From the NCBI GenBank assembly GCA_032718475.1, contig JAUCBJ010005382.1, positions 1-28,145 on the forward strand: a stretch of 28,145 bases of DNA, read 5' to 3'. The notes under the pieces are model-generated. The model was not told the DNA's origin. It made no database searches and saw only the letters and a list, made by a program, of their open reading frames with translations. Shown here one piece after another: positions 1 to 8,210 of the stretch (the first letter of the stretch is position 1; the number at the start of each line of letters is the position of its first letter). The stretch is from Nemertoderma westbladi (lineage: Eukaryota > Xenacoelomorpha > Nemertodermatida > Nemertodermatidae). Made by a program: the position numbers and the translations under genes.

Positions 1-40
1 ATACAGTTGTGTTCTCAATTAAAGTCCATTCTTCAATCTG
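1..40 (+). repeat. Left terminal inverted repeat
   Basis: It starts ATACAGTTGTGTTC and ends TTCTTCAATCTG. It pairs with 2411-2450 at 36/40 identity, with mismatches at element positions 8, 9, 15 and 24. It may extend beyond the window. Confidence 0.75.
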
Positions 41-324
41 TTCAATCTGTTCAATTTCCTCAATCTGTAAAACTCTTTCATGGCACCGCAAGTTTCTAGC
101 CTACTGAGTGATTGACAGACGGTCGTGGTTGGCTCCCCAAAGTAAAGCTGTTTGTTGATTTGAATGAGTAGATTAATGCAGGGATCAGATAAATTATGAG
201 GCACTTGCAAGCCAATAAAGTAAATGTATTTTAGTAAGCATTATTTACAGTATATTACAAATTAAATGTTTACTAACTGATTAAATTTAACATGGTATAG
301 CAAATAAAGAGATCATACCATAAA

Positions 325-1226
325 TTGGGTGTGGCTGGTCTAGGTGGTTCGGGTGTGGCTGGTCCATGTGGTTTGGGTACGGGTGTGGCTGGTCTAGGTG
401 GTTCGGGTGTGGCTGGTCCAGGTGGTTCGGGTGTAGCTGGTATAGGGGGTTCGGGTGTGGCTGGTCTAGGTGGTTCGGGTGTGGCTGGTCCAGGTGGTTC
501 GGGTGTGGCTGGTCCAGGTGGTTCGGGTGTGGCTGGTCCAGGTGGTTCGGGTGTGGCTGGTCTAGGTGGTTCGGGTGTGGCTGGTCTAGGGGGTTCGGGT
601 GTAGCTGGTCTAGGTGGTTCGGGTGTGGCTGGTCCAGGTGGTTTAGGTGTGGCTGGTCTAGGTGGTTCGGGTGTGGCTGGTCCAGGTGTTTCGGGTGTGA
701 CTGGTATAGGGGGTTCGGGTGTGGCTGGTCTAGGTGGTTCGGGTGTGGCTGATCCAGGTGGTTCGGGTGTGGCTGGTCCAGGTGGTTCGGGTGTGGCTAG
801 TCCATGTGGTTCGGGTGTGGCTGGTCTAGGTGGTTCGGGTGTGGCTGGTCTTGGGGGTTCGGGTGTAGCTGGTCTAGGTGGTTCGGGTGTGGCTGGTCTA
901 GGTGGTTTAGGTGTGGCTGGTCTAGGTGGTTCGGGTGTGGCTGGTCCAGGTGTTTCGGGTGTGACTGGTATAGGGGGTTCGGGTTGGCTGGTCTAGGTGG
1001 TTTGGGTGTGGCTGGTCTAGGTGGTTCGGGAGTGGCTGGTCCAGCTGGTTCGGTGTGGCTGCGGCTGGGTTAGGACGTTCTGATTCGGGTGTGGCTGTCT
1101 AGGTGGTTTGGGTGTGGCTGGGTTAGGAAGTTCTGGTTTGGGTGTGGCTGGTCTAGGTGGTTTGGGTGTGGCTGGGTTAGGAAGTTCTGGTTTGGGTGTG
1201 GCTGGTCTAGGTGGTTCGAGTGTGGC
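325..1226 (+). repeat. 24-bp G-rich minisatellite (GVAGLGGS-coding)
   Basis: About 37 tandem copies of a 24-bp unit run from 325 to about 1226, with some irregular copies after 1000. One plus frame reads the octapeptide GVAGLGGS or GVAGPGGS; another reads CGWSRWFG. The minus strand reads Pro-rich TPEPPRPA-type repeats. All three readings are open because the unit lacks stops, so openness alone says nothing about translation. There is no ATG at the start of the long plus-strand frame. Unique sequence after the array stays open in the Gly frame to a TAA at 1345-1347 and looks protein-like (NSGPAPWYGQQQ), so the array may have expanded from a Gly-rich coding exon. Confidence 0.9.
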
Positions 1227-1321
1227 TGGGTTAGAAGGTATGGTTGCCGGTATCACAACATTGGGAAATTCTGGCCCTGCTCCTTGGTACGGACAACAAC
1301 AGTTAATCAATTTACTTACAG

Positions 1322-1621
1322 TTTGTTTTGAGTTTGCAATCAACTAATTTAATATTAATGGAGAATAGCGCTATGTCATTGCGTCTTACTGATGCTATTT
1401 AACGTTTAATGTCACAAGGGAATGATATTCTACCCGCGGCTGAAAAAACACTATCATCCACACAGTCAAATTAATCCGAACAATTGGAAACCATTCCATT
1501 GCAAAAGTATGGCATCTCCTTGGAAACTCTGCGAAACCTTAGTCAGAATCCAGACACAGAATCAATAGGAAAATTTCTCCTACGGGTTTTGGAACTTGTT
1601 TTCACCAGTGCAGAATTGTAA
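1322..1621 (+). pseudogene. Decayed ORF / terminal exon relic, possibly start of a BEN-like domain
   Basis: A frame open from 1322, just after an acceptor-like TTACTTACAG, contains ATG at 1358-1360. It reads protein-like sequence to TAA at 1619-1621, but is broken by in-frame TAA at 1400-1402 and 1472-1474. The last third reads YGISLETLRNLSQ and then FLLRVLELVFTSAEL. The spacing and the L-x-x-V-F-T-x-x-E-L pattern recall the first helices of BEN domains, but I cannot confirm this by eye. AATAAA follows at 1628-1633, as expected for a transposon gene's 3' end. It is probably the remains of a gene carried by the surrounding TIR element. Confidence 0.45.
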
Positions 1622-1627
1622 ATGCCA

Positions 1628-1633
1628 AATAAA
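1628..1633 (+). promoter_or_regulatory. Polyadenylation signal AATAAA
   Basis: A perfect AATAAA lies seven bases after the TAA that ends the decayed ORF at 1621. The position fits a 3' end for that relic transcript. Confidence 0.4.
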
Positions 1634-2410
1634 AACGTTTAAAATATCTATAGCGGCGAAAGCGATAACGAACGGTTTTTTTAAACATAAACTATCTAAG
1701 GGACATGCAGCGCATTAAATATTGTAAATAAGAGATTGCATTATAATGATCTAATGATTATGATTATATTTATTCATTCCTTGTTGTGTTATTTGCATGC
1801 TTTTATTTGTATAATTAAATTAAATAATTGAATAATAAGTAACATAAATATATTTAATTATAAACAATTATTTATTGAAAAATTATTTATACAGAACGAT
1901 ACATTCTACCAAGCATTTTCCCGGGGGTTATTCGTTTATTGTAATATTTAATGCAGGGAATAGTGCGGTTAGCCAAGTAAAATAATCTACAGTACATTGT
2001 ATAGACTGCAACTGGAAAGGAGGAATTTAACTACAGTATTCTACAGTACACTACCGCAATTCAGTAGAACACCACACACACACCAACTGTATTGTTACAG
2101 TGCCTGTCAATCAATCTAAGGCTTTGCGGGATCCCATTAGTAGCCTGGCCTGTAGTTGTTTGATGCAGCCGCCATGCTCTTTGAGCTTAGTCTACCCGCC
2201 TAGCCGCCCTGCTCTTTATTTCCCTGCCCTACACTGCCCTATACTAACCCATGGCATCTCTGCACAGAGGGATACTTCGGCTCTACATTTTCAATCTGTT
2301 AAATCTGATCAATCTAGACAGAAAGTCTGGATTGAAGAAGTTGAAAGTAGGTTCAATTTCATCAATCTAACTATTATTTTTCTAGGAGAGTAGATTGATT
2401 CAGATTGATG
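1634..2410. other. AT-rich non-coding interior of the TIR element
   Basis: I see no gene. The stretch 1720-1900 is strongly AT-rich. The open frame at 2100-2393 has no family resemblance, starts at GTG rather than ATG, and ends among subterminal TCAATCTG repeats, so I treat it as chance. Confidence 0.5.
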
Positions 2411-2450
2411 CAGATTGAAGAATGGATTTTAATTGTGAACAAGACTGTAT
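2411..2450 (-). repeat. Right terminal inverted repeat
   Basis: Read on the minus strand it starts ATACAGTCTTGTTC and ends TTCTTCAATCTG, matching the left end at 1-40. Further TCAATCTG-like words lie just inside it. Confidence 0.75.
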
Positions 2451-2960
2451 ATGGAGTGGGTGTGTGACTATATTATTTTATATTTTTTTTTATTATTATT
2501 TTATATTTAGGTATGTATTATTATGTAATTTTATTATAATCGTTTTCTTTAATTTTATTTAGTAGAATGTTATTTTAGAATATTTAGTAAATTAGTGCAA
2601 TATATTAGTGTTTATTACGTATTTAATTACTTACAATATATTTAGTGCGACGGCAAGAAATAATTATTTTCCTCTTTCCTTACTGTCCGTATTATATTAT
2701 AAATGCGAGACTATAGTAAGATGACATGTCAGTACTTCTTAAAGTACAATAAAGCCACTACTATATTTAAGTATTATTGGTAGGCAGAGTATTAGGAATG
2801 CAAAGTTCAGATCCTCGTGTCTCGGCTAAACCAAGCTCTGGGTAGACCTTGGAAACGACTTGCCTCTTCACACTGACATTGCTTCGTGCGATATTGCTCT
2901 TCTACCTTATAACAAATAATACATATAGTAGCGTGATGTCCCTCTAACAGTAGCGTAAAT
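2451..2960. other. AT-rich intergenic stretch
   Basis: This holds long A/T runs (2470-2640) and no ORF or RNA gene I can support. A CCAAG...CTTGG mini-stem near 2830-2855 and a loose B-box-like GTTCAGATCC near 2806 are too weak to call a tRNA-derived element. Confidence 0.5.
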
Positions 2961-2966
2961 CGCAAA

Positions 2967-3265
2967 TAAATCTGTTAAACTTTTGACCATCTGTAATTCT
3001 GGTCGATTAAGATATCGTGGCACCCACCGATATACTTGAAAGACAAATTCTAGAATCAGTGGTTAACGTCCCCAGACAAGTTCTGGAATAAATCGGTGCC
3101 CATCCTAAATATTAATTTAATATTTATTAAAATCTGTAAAATTCAGATCCGTTAAAAATTCTAGTCGATTAAGATATCGTAGCACTTACCGATACTCTTA
3201 AAAGACAAATTTCATAGAATTCAGGATCCTATGTCCCCAGACCTGCTCTGGAATCAAATTGTGTC
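2967..3265 (+). repeat. Two degenerate direct copies (~162-bp period) with a conserved hairpin
   Basis: The 17-mer GTCGATTAAGATATCGT begins at 3002 and again at 3164. Around it, AATCTGTaaA...AATTCT on the left and GACAAATT...GTCCCCAGAC...CTGGAAT on the right are shared between copies. Each copy ends in a small hairpin of stem CCAGA / TCTGG with a five-base loop (3072-3086 and 3237-3251), followed by AAT. The stem is kept although the loop differs (CAAGT versus CCTGC). The modules lie about 1 kb upstream of the two-ORF element at 4059 and could be part of its leader; that link is inferred. Confidence 0.6.
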
Positions 3266-3872
3266 AATTTAACATCAAATAATAAAATTCACGGGAATAA
3301 ATTTAAATTCATATTCGAATGAATTTCATAAATTGTCATTTTGCGCAATTTATAACATTCCCAAAATTCCAGTAATTAATAGATCATGGGAGCGGAGATT
3401 CATATTGAGTGCGAGAATCTACAACATATAGTCAATAGCCGATAAAATTTATAAAATCATGCATAAAGAGGATATTGACAATTAAAGAATTACTATTAAA
3501 TAACATCCCAGATCTGTATGCATGAGAATTACCCTAATTCTACCGCTAGTTTTCCATAATGTCACCATGGCAACACCCACGCTAGAATTAGAAACAAGTT
3601 AAAGGACCAATAAAAGCTTGCCCCATTGCGTAGCATAAGAGTATACATAGCGCACTATTAGTATCCAAGGATACATAGTAATAACGTGACATTCTGGAAG
3701 ACACTGACTAACGGACAAATGGCATGCATGTGTGCAGTAAGTAATGATTGTATGGAATTTGTGCGTTTATAGGTGAATGTTACTACTAAAGTGTGTTTAC
3801 AGTAGCTAATCGCAATTGTAAAATAGCCCTAACTCTACCGAGATAACCTCAAGTGGATTCAAGCTTTTGGGA
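3266..3872. other. Non-coding, possible leader of the downstream two-ORF element
   Basis: I see no ORF. The sequence is AT-rich to about 3480 and more mixed after that. The 9-mer TGGGAGCGG near 3387 recurs in the 3' region of the element near 5577, which is weak support for one unit spanning both. Confidence 0.35.
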
Positions 3873-3977
3873 CGGACAGTGGTGGGACTTGTGCCGGTTA
3901 TCGTTGTCGTGCTGTTGCTACATGTTGGCGTAAACACCGCGACAATGGTACATCGGCGCTGAGAAACCCACTGTCCG
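3873..3977 (+). promoter_or_regulatory. Structured leader: 10-bp inverted repeat upstream of ORF1
   Basis: CGGACAGTGG at 3873-3882 is exactly complementary to CCACTGTCCG at 3968-3977, closing an ~85-base GC-richer domain. A second potential hairpin, AGGCAGCG / CGCTTGCCT, follows around 3993-4015. The ORF1 ATG at 4059 lies about 80 bases downstream. A folded RNA leader for translation or packaging is possible; only the complementarity is seen. Confidence 0.4.
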
Positions 3978-4058
3978 GGGGCAAAGCCTAGTAGGCAGCG
4001 ACGCCCGCTTGCCTAAAATATTCACTCATATTGATATTAATAAACTCAGATAGCAGAT

Positions 4059-4457
4059 ATGACGGAATTGATAGAAGATGACCTTGGTATCAGGGAGCGA
4101 TATACTCTACCTTTACAAGCGTTTGTGGATAGCTTGATACGCGGTGAAGCCGATCCGACTATTACGGAGGACGATGGTCGTTATATCGAACCGCCGATGT
4201 CCCAGGAACAACTTACGCGTGAATTGGACTATAGAAAATTCACCGCTCGATATACGAATCGTAATGGTACGTATATGGACTTCTTAACTACCGGCCATCC
4301 TACCGATTTACATGATACGGACGATGTATACACCGAAAGGGAAATGGTTCTATTTAAATATCATACCCAGCGGAGTCGTAACGATAAACCGAGAATAGAT
4401 CACGAAAATTATATTCGTAACAGACTGGGAAGACGAACCCATATGTTTAGAATCTGA
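4059..4457 (+). CDS. ORF1 of an unassigned element, 132 aa, charged protein
   Basis: The frame starts at ATG 4059 with an in-frame TAA upstream at 4041-4043, and ends at TGA 4455-4457. The product is highly charged. It has an acidic N-terminus (MTELIEDDLGIRERY), a middle rich in D, E, R and Y, and a basic end (NRLGRRTHMFRI). I recognise no family. It overlaps the next frame by 59 bases in a +1 relation, and that frame has no ATG in the overlap. Gene order (small charged ORF, then a zinc-knuckle ORF with a basic tail) resembles a Gag-type unit of a retroelement or an endogenised RNA virus, but no reverse transcriptase, protease, polymerase or integrase is visible in the window. It may be a remnant or a non-autonomous element. 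Confidence 0.6.
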   Translation: MTELIEDDLGIRERYTLPLQAFVDSLIRGEADPTITEDDGRYIEPPMSQEQLTRELDYRKFTARYTNRNGTYMDFLTTGHPTDLHDTDDVYTEREMVLFKYHTQRSRNDKPRIDHENYIRNRLGRRTHMFRI

Positions 4458-5508
4458 AGAGATTCAGCCCCCCACGTCTCGGAGTAGCGATAGCGACTAC
4501 ATATGGGAATGGTATCAAGGTCCCCAGTGTCTTACTGCGTATGATTATCGCCATGCCAATTATGTTTCTAGACAACGTTGTCGGCTATGCGCATCGAGAG
4601 ACCATATTACGTCTATGGACACCAACGATCTTTGTTCCTATTTCCACGAGCAACCGTCGATGGAAATCTATTGTGCATATTGTCGGCTTAATAATTTGCA
4701 CATTTTTGCTGTCTGCCCCCAATTTATGACTCAATGCCATCATTGTCAATTAAAAGGACACGCCAGCTTTGATTGTCCCTTTAACCATGATTTAGAGAGC
4801 GTAGATGAAATGATTGTACTACGTTATATCAGAGCTTGGGAAGCGAACGCTGATTTACATTGTGATTCACGCCATCGCTATTATCCTGGACGCGCTTACG
4901 AAGGAGTTTATGCGTTCCATCCTTATTTGTTTGCCTCCGTCGAGCAGAAATCTCGCCTATCAAGTTATGAACTATTGAAGCGCGTTGGAGAATGTATTTC
5001 AACCAAATATGTACGTAAATTTCTCAGGAGCATTAATCCGAGTGACATCCATTCTTACAACTTAATAAACTTTATTCGTCAAGACCCTGCCTATGGAGAC
5101 TTATTCGTCAACTCACACCCTGAGTTACAAGAAGTATATCGACGGCCTTACGAGTACCGAGCCCGCGAATGCGAGTTGGAAAGAACCATTAAACCAAGGA
5201 AGTTTCTAACTGCCTATGGTCCACCCACGGCCCTCGTTCAGACCACTCGTAAAGGACCCGTAAGAGCGGCTGTCTTGAAACGAGCTCTCAAAGCCGTTAG
5301 ACCCCTCTCCCCGGACGTTGATGTCAATCAACCCGGTACTTCGACCGGCGGATATACCGATCGCAATCCCATACCTTCTGATGCAATCATATTGCACCCT
5401 TCACCCAGGAGTTATAGCCCTCCTCGTAAAGTGGCTCGCCCCAAAGAGAAAAGGACTCTTGCTAGCTTTAAAAAACTGCGTAAACGCCGTCCGCGCAAGA
5501 AAGACTAA
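4399..5508 (+). CDS. ORF2 of the same element: zinc-knuckle, nucleocapsid-like protein with basic tail
   Basis: The frame is open from just after TAG 4396-4398 to TAA 5506-5508 (369 codons). Its first ATG is at 4615, inside the zinc region, so the N-terminal part would need a +1 shift from ORF1, splicing or a non-AUG start. Three Cys/His clusters are visible: C-x2-C-x4-H-x9-C (4579-4635), C-x2-C-x5-H-x4-C (4672-4716) and a classic retroviral-type knuckle C-x2-C-x4-H-x4-C (4735-4776, CHHCQLKGHASFDC). The CP...C-x2-C...G-H...CP layout also recalls Nanos-type fingers with shorter loops. A long middle region follows, then a Ser/Pro-rich linker and a C-terminus packed with Lys and Arg (RKRRPRKKD). 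This fits nucleic-acid binding, as in a nucleocapsid. The family is unknown. The reading frame is intact across 1.1 kb, which suggests a young or conserved copy. Confidence 0.65.
   Translation: MTKIIFVTDWEDEPICLESEEIQPPTSRSSDSDYIWEWYQGPQCLTAYDYRHANYVSRQRCRLCASRDHITSMDTNDLCSYFHEQPSMEIYCAYCRLNNLHIFAVCPQFMTQCHHCQLKGHASFDCPFNHDLESVDEMIVLRYIRAWEANADLHCDSRHRYYPGRAYEGVYAFHPYLFASVEQKSRLSSYELLKRVGECISTKYVRKFLRSINPSDIHSYNLINFIRQDPAYGDLFVNSHPELQEVYRRPYEYRARECELERTIKPRKFLTAYGPPTALVQTTRKGPVRAAVLKRALKAVRPLSPDVDVNQPGTSTGGYTDRNPIPSDAIILHPSPRSYSPPRKVARPKEKRTLASFKKLRKRRPRKKD
4449..4460 (+). promoter_or_regulatory. Possible +1 frameshift site at the ORF1 UGA
   Basis: ORF1 ends ATC-TGA-A. Skipping the T at 4455 joins it to the ORF2 frame (GAA GAG ATT CAG). 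Known +1 sites in antizyme and bacterial prfB also shift at a UGA stop codon. ORF2 is open across the junction and has no ATG for another 158 bases. This is inference from frame geometry; I see no strong downstream pseudoknot by eye. Confidence 0.3.
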
Positions 5509-5760
5509 CTGTTTAGAGTATTTTTATATTTTAGAAACTGTGATTTTGTATATTTTATAGACTTAAATCCCATTTTCTGGGAGCGGTGTAAAAGCTTCTG
5601 TGGGATATAACTGGCCCCTTTTGCTTCGCAATCCAGTTTCCCCCCAGGCGCTGGAATACTCTAAAAAGGTTCTCTAACTGTATATATATTCCCCTCGCCC
5701 GCAAGGTACCGTTACAGGTGTTTTAACGGACATAAAAGTCATTCTGCTATATACGTGTTT
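5509..5760 (+). other. Structured 3' region of the two-ORF element
   Basis: A hairpin pairs AACTGG (5609-5614) with CCAGTT (5633-5638), with an inner TTGC-TTC-GCAA stem. CCAGGCGCTGGAATA (5644-5658) repeats the stem-plus-AAT pattern seen twice in the upstream modules at 3072 and 3237. CCCATTTTCTGGG lies near 5570-5582. I see no ORF, poly(A) tract or LTR. Confidence 0.4.
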
Positions 5761-6827
5761 TGGCGGACATGGTAAGGCAAAAAACCTGTAATGCACCAAC
5801 TACCTTTCACAGCTTAGCCGTGATGATTCATATTACGACATCTAACAGCTGGTTGCTGACATGGAAACAGCCATTGGACGCATGGTTCTTTGTTTGGCTT
5901 GAGCCAATCAGAGCGATTTTTCCTGTCGACGTGTAGCTTTTCAGCCGATCATAAGGAGAGTGTTCAGTCTTACTGCTCTTACTTGATACTTTGTTGTTAT
6001 TGCTGTCTAAGCCAGAAACACCGGCTTTTTGGGAAGAACTCTAGTAAACTGCTTAAATTATCGAAAGTATAAACTGTTACCCTAACTAATCTCAATAACT
6101 CACTAATTAACATGCTCACTTAATTTAATTGCATTAATCATATTGTTTGTACTGTTATTTTACCGTCAGTTATTAATTGTACCTATTTGTTGATGGAAAT
6201 ATTGCTCTTTGGATAATACGGATAAATCACCCAAATTCCCAATTTTCTTGATACACTACAGGTTAGAGAGACCGGCTATACATAACAATTGCGATTTATA
6301 TTAATGTGGTCTGTATTGAATCCAATGTTATTTAGCAGACCCTACGTGAGTCAATTGCTGCTCTCTTTATGTGTGATCAAATATACTGACGGTCGGCAGA
6401 ATAGTGTGTATGATTGTGATTGGTAACAAAGTATTTCCTAAAGAATACGCTTTATACTTCAATCATAAGCAGTATCGTTGCGTTTTAGTATAAGTCTTAG
6501 TTCTGTTTAAATAGATAAAGCGCCACGTCCTAAAGGAACTGTTAATATTTCCCGAAAGCCAATAATATCTGTCAGAGATTAATTATTAACGATCTATCGA
6601 ATAATACAGTAGGTATACACTGCAACCTTACACTGCAATAATACAATTTAAGCAACCGAATTCAGCCTCCCGGGTGTAGATCCATCGGGTGAATGATCGC
6701 GCATGGGCTGCCTTCGGCTAATGTTTTGCGTATTAGCATAAAATATTGTCGTATGCTAAAGGTGTTTTAATTAACTAAAAGACATATAAATTTTGGCGGG
6801 TTAAACTGCTAAAGGTCTTCAAAAGCG
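5761..6827. other. Intergenic, no gene seen
   Basis: AT-rich sequence without a supportable ORF. The 60-codon open frame at 5890-6072 has no recognisable similarity and I do not call it. Confidence 0.5.
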
Positions 6828-7135
6828 CGAACACCCCCGCTTCTTAGGTTGGGGGCTGCCGCCCCCAAACCCCCGCTTCTTAGGTTGGGGGCTGCCATGA
6901 CCTACTATAACAAGCAGGTTATAAAATTTTGAAAATATTCGAGTCATCAAAATAATGAAATATCAAATGAAATGTAAAACATATAGGTGCAAAATAGTTA
7001 AAGTATAAAATGACCGTTATAGTAGGTCATGGGGCTGCCGCCCCCAAATCCCCGCTTCTTTTCTTGGGGGCTACCGCCCCCAAACCCCTGCTTCTTTTCT
7101 TGGGGGCTGCCGCCCCCAAACCCCCGCTTCTTTTC
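6828..7135. repeat. 36-bp tandem repeat with GGGGGC/GCCCCC hairpin
   Basis: The core GGGGGCTGCCGCCCCC (stem GGGGGC/GCCCCC, loop TGCC) is followed by AAACCCCCGCTTCTT-type spacer. It recurs at 6851, 6887 (split), 7066 and 7102, with 36-base spacing between neighbours. The copy starting at 6887 is interrupted by a 134-bp MITE and resumes at 7040. Single copies of the core recur at 8383 and 9601, where they mark the junctions of the ~1.2-kb tandem units. Confidence 0.85.
6897..7030. mobile_element. 134-bp MITE with 15-bp perfect TIRs and 9-bp TSD
   Basis: ATGACCTACTATAAC at 6897-6911 is the exact reverse complement of 7016-7030. The flanks GGGGCTGCC at 6888-6896 and 7031-7039 are identical. Removing the element and one 9-mer restores a perfect 36-bp host repeat unit, so the insertion is clean. 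The interior is AT-rich and non-coding. A 9-bp duplication is characteristic of Mutator-like (MULE) elements; hAT elements usually give 8 bp. Superfamily assignment is inference from the duplication length alone. Confidence 0.85.
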
Positions 7136-7837
7136 TCCAATCCCAGGCTTTTCCGATTTCCCTGAGTGACCGTGGTGGAAGGAAGACTGAAGACCATTTT
7201 GAAATAATTAATTCATGTTTGTATCATCAGATAATAAATTGACTAAGCCTAAAGTAGGAGCTGTATTGAATGTTAACCAAATTAATATATAAATTACTAC
7301 AATATTATATAATTCAATAAAATCCTATTAAAGTCACCATTTAAAGTAACCAGGAAATTAAATATGTAGTGTGTATAATATCTATATAGTATGTATAGTA
7401 ATATGTATATCAATATGTAATGCTGAACACAGAATACAGGTCGACGCATGTCGATTTTACCCTGGAGAGGTATAATTTTGATTGCAACAAAAATATTCAT
7501 CCCCATCTGATACAATTTGAAGAAGAAAGACTATTACATAATAATACCTATAATTAAAACAATTAATTATTATAATTCTATAGTTAATAAAAACAGTATA
7601 TGATTCGGGGGATGGAATTTATAGGTCATCTAATTAATTGTTTAAAGATTAGCAAACAATACGATGTAATTGCATTGATAAAACCCATAAATAAAACTTG
7701 GATATAAAATGTAAAATCGGGATGCAAAAGATGACTTTCTGAGCTACGAAAGGAAAATTTGATACAACTTATCTGGATACAAGCGGTCCGTTTACCTTAC
7801 AAAATGAAAAATACGAATGTGCGAAGTTAACAACAGT

Positions 7838-8210
7838 CGGGGGGGAAGTGTCTGGAGGGGAAGTGTCCGGGGGGGAAGTGTCCTACTTGAGCGGGGGGAA
7901 CTGTCCGGGGGGAAATGCCCGAACACCCACTCTACTCTTCTACAACCCAGACAGTAATCAAACAAAACATTAACTGGTTTAGCTGGCTATTGCAGTCTCA
8001 GCTGAATAACTCTCCCCAATGCATCCTTGCTATGTTAATTAATTGGCGTGCAAGCTACACTAAATGACTGTTAGTTAAACAGTGAGTTGGCTACACAGTG
8101 TATTGTACGATGGGATCTAGGACACTTCCCCCCCCCCCGGACACTTCCCCCCGCCCAAGTAGGACACTTCCCCCCCGGACACTTGCCCCCCGGACACTTC
8201 CCCCCCAGTT
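7838..8210. repeat. Opposed G-rich and C-rich minisatellite arms (unit 1)
   Basis: Plus-strand copies of GGGGGGAAGTGTCC run from about 7838 to 7912, and inverted GGACACTTCCCCCC copies from about 8118 to 8210. Bases 7871-7898 and 8147-8174 form a 28-bp inverted repeat with a single mismatch in the centre (TTGAGC versus TTGGGC). About 250 bases lie between the arms. The runs of five to seven G could form quadruplexes. Unit 2 repeats the arrangement near 9080-9425. Confidence 0.75.

Larger units (their letters stand above)
1..2450. mobile_element. TIR-bounded DNA element carrying a minisatellite (left edge may be cut by window)
   Basis: Bases 1-40 and the reverse complement of 2411-2450 match at 36 of 40 positions, so the segment is bounded by terminal inverted repeats. 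Both ends are rich in the subterminal word TCAATCTG: at least three copies on the left, and several on the right in the opposite orientation around 2280-2420. Such subterminal repeats are typical of cut-and-paste DNA transposons. Inside are a 24-bp minisatellite (325-1226) and a decayed ORF with a poly(A) signal (1322-1633). No transposase is recognisable, so this is a non-autonomous or decayed copy. The true left end may lie before base 1, so I cannot read a target-site duplication. The superfamily is not assigned. Confidence 0.65.

Noticed and set aside
325-996. Gly-rich 'silk-like' protein GVAGLGGS
   Set aside because: The frame begins at TTG with no ATG, and other frames of the same unit are equally open. 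Treated as a minisatellite, possibly derived from an exon.
2780-2870. tRNA or tRNA-derived SINE
   Set aside because: Only a loose B-box-like GTTCAGATCC. No matching A box or cloverleaf could be built.
5206-5397. Minus-strand ORF inside the zinc-knuckle gene
   Set aside because: Antisense shadow of the longer plus-strand frame, no family match.
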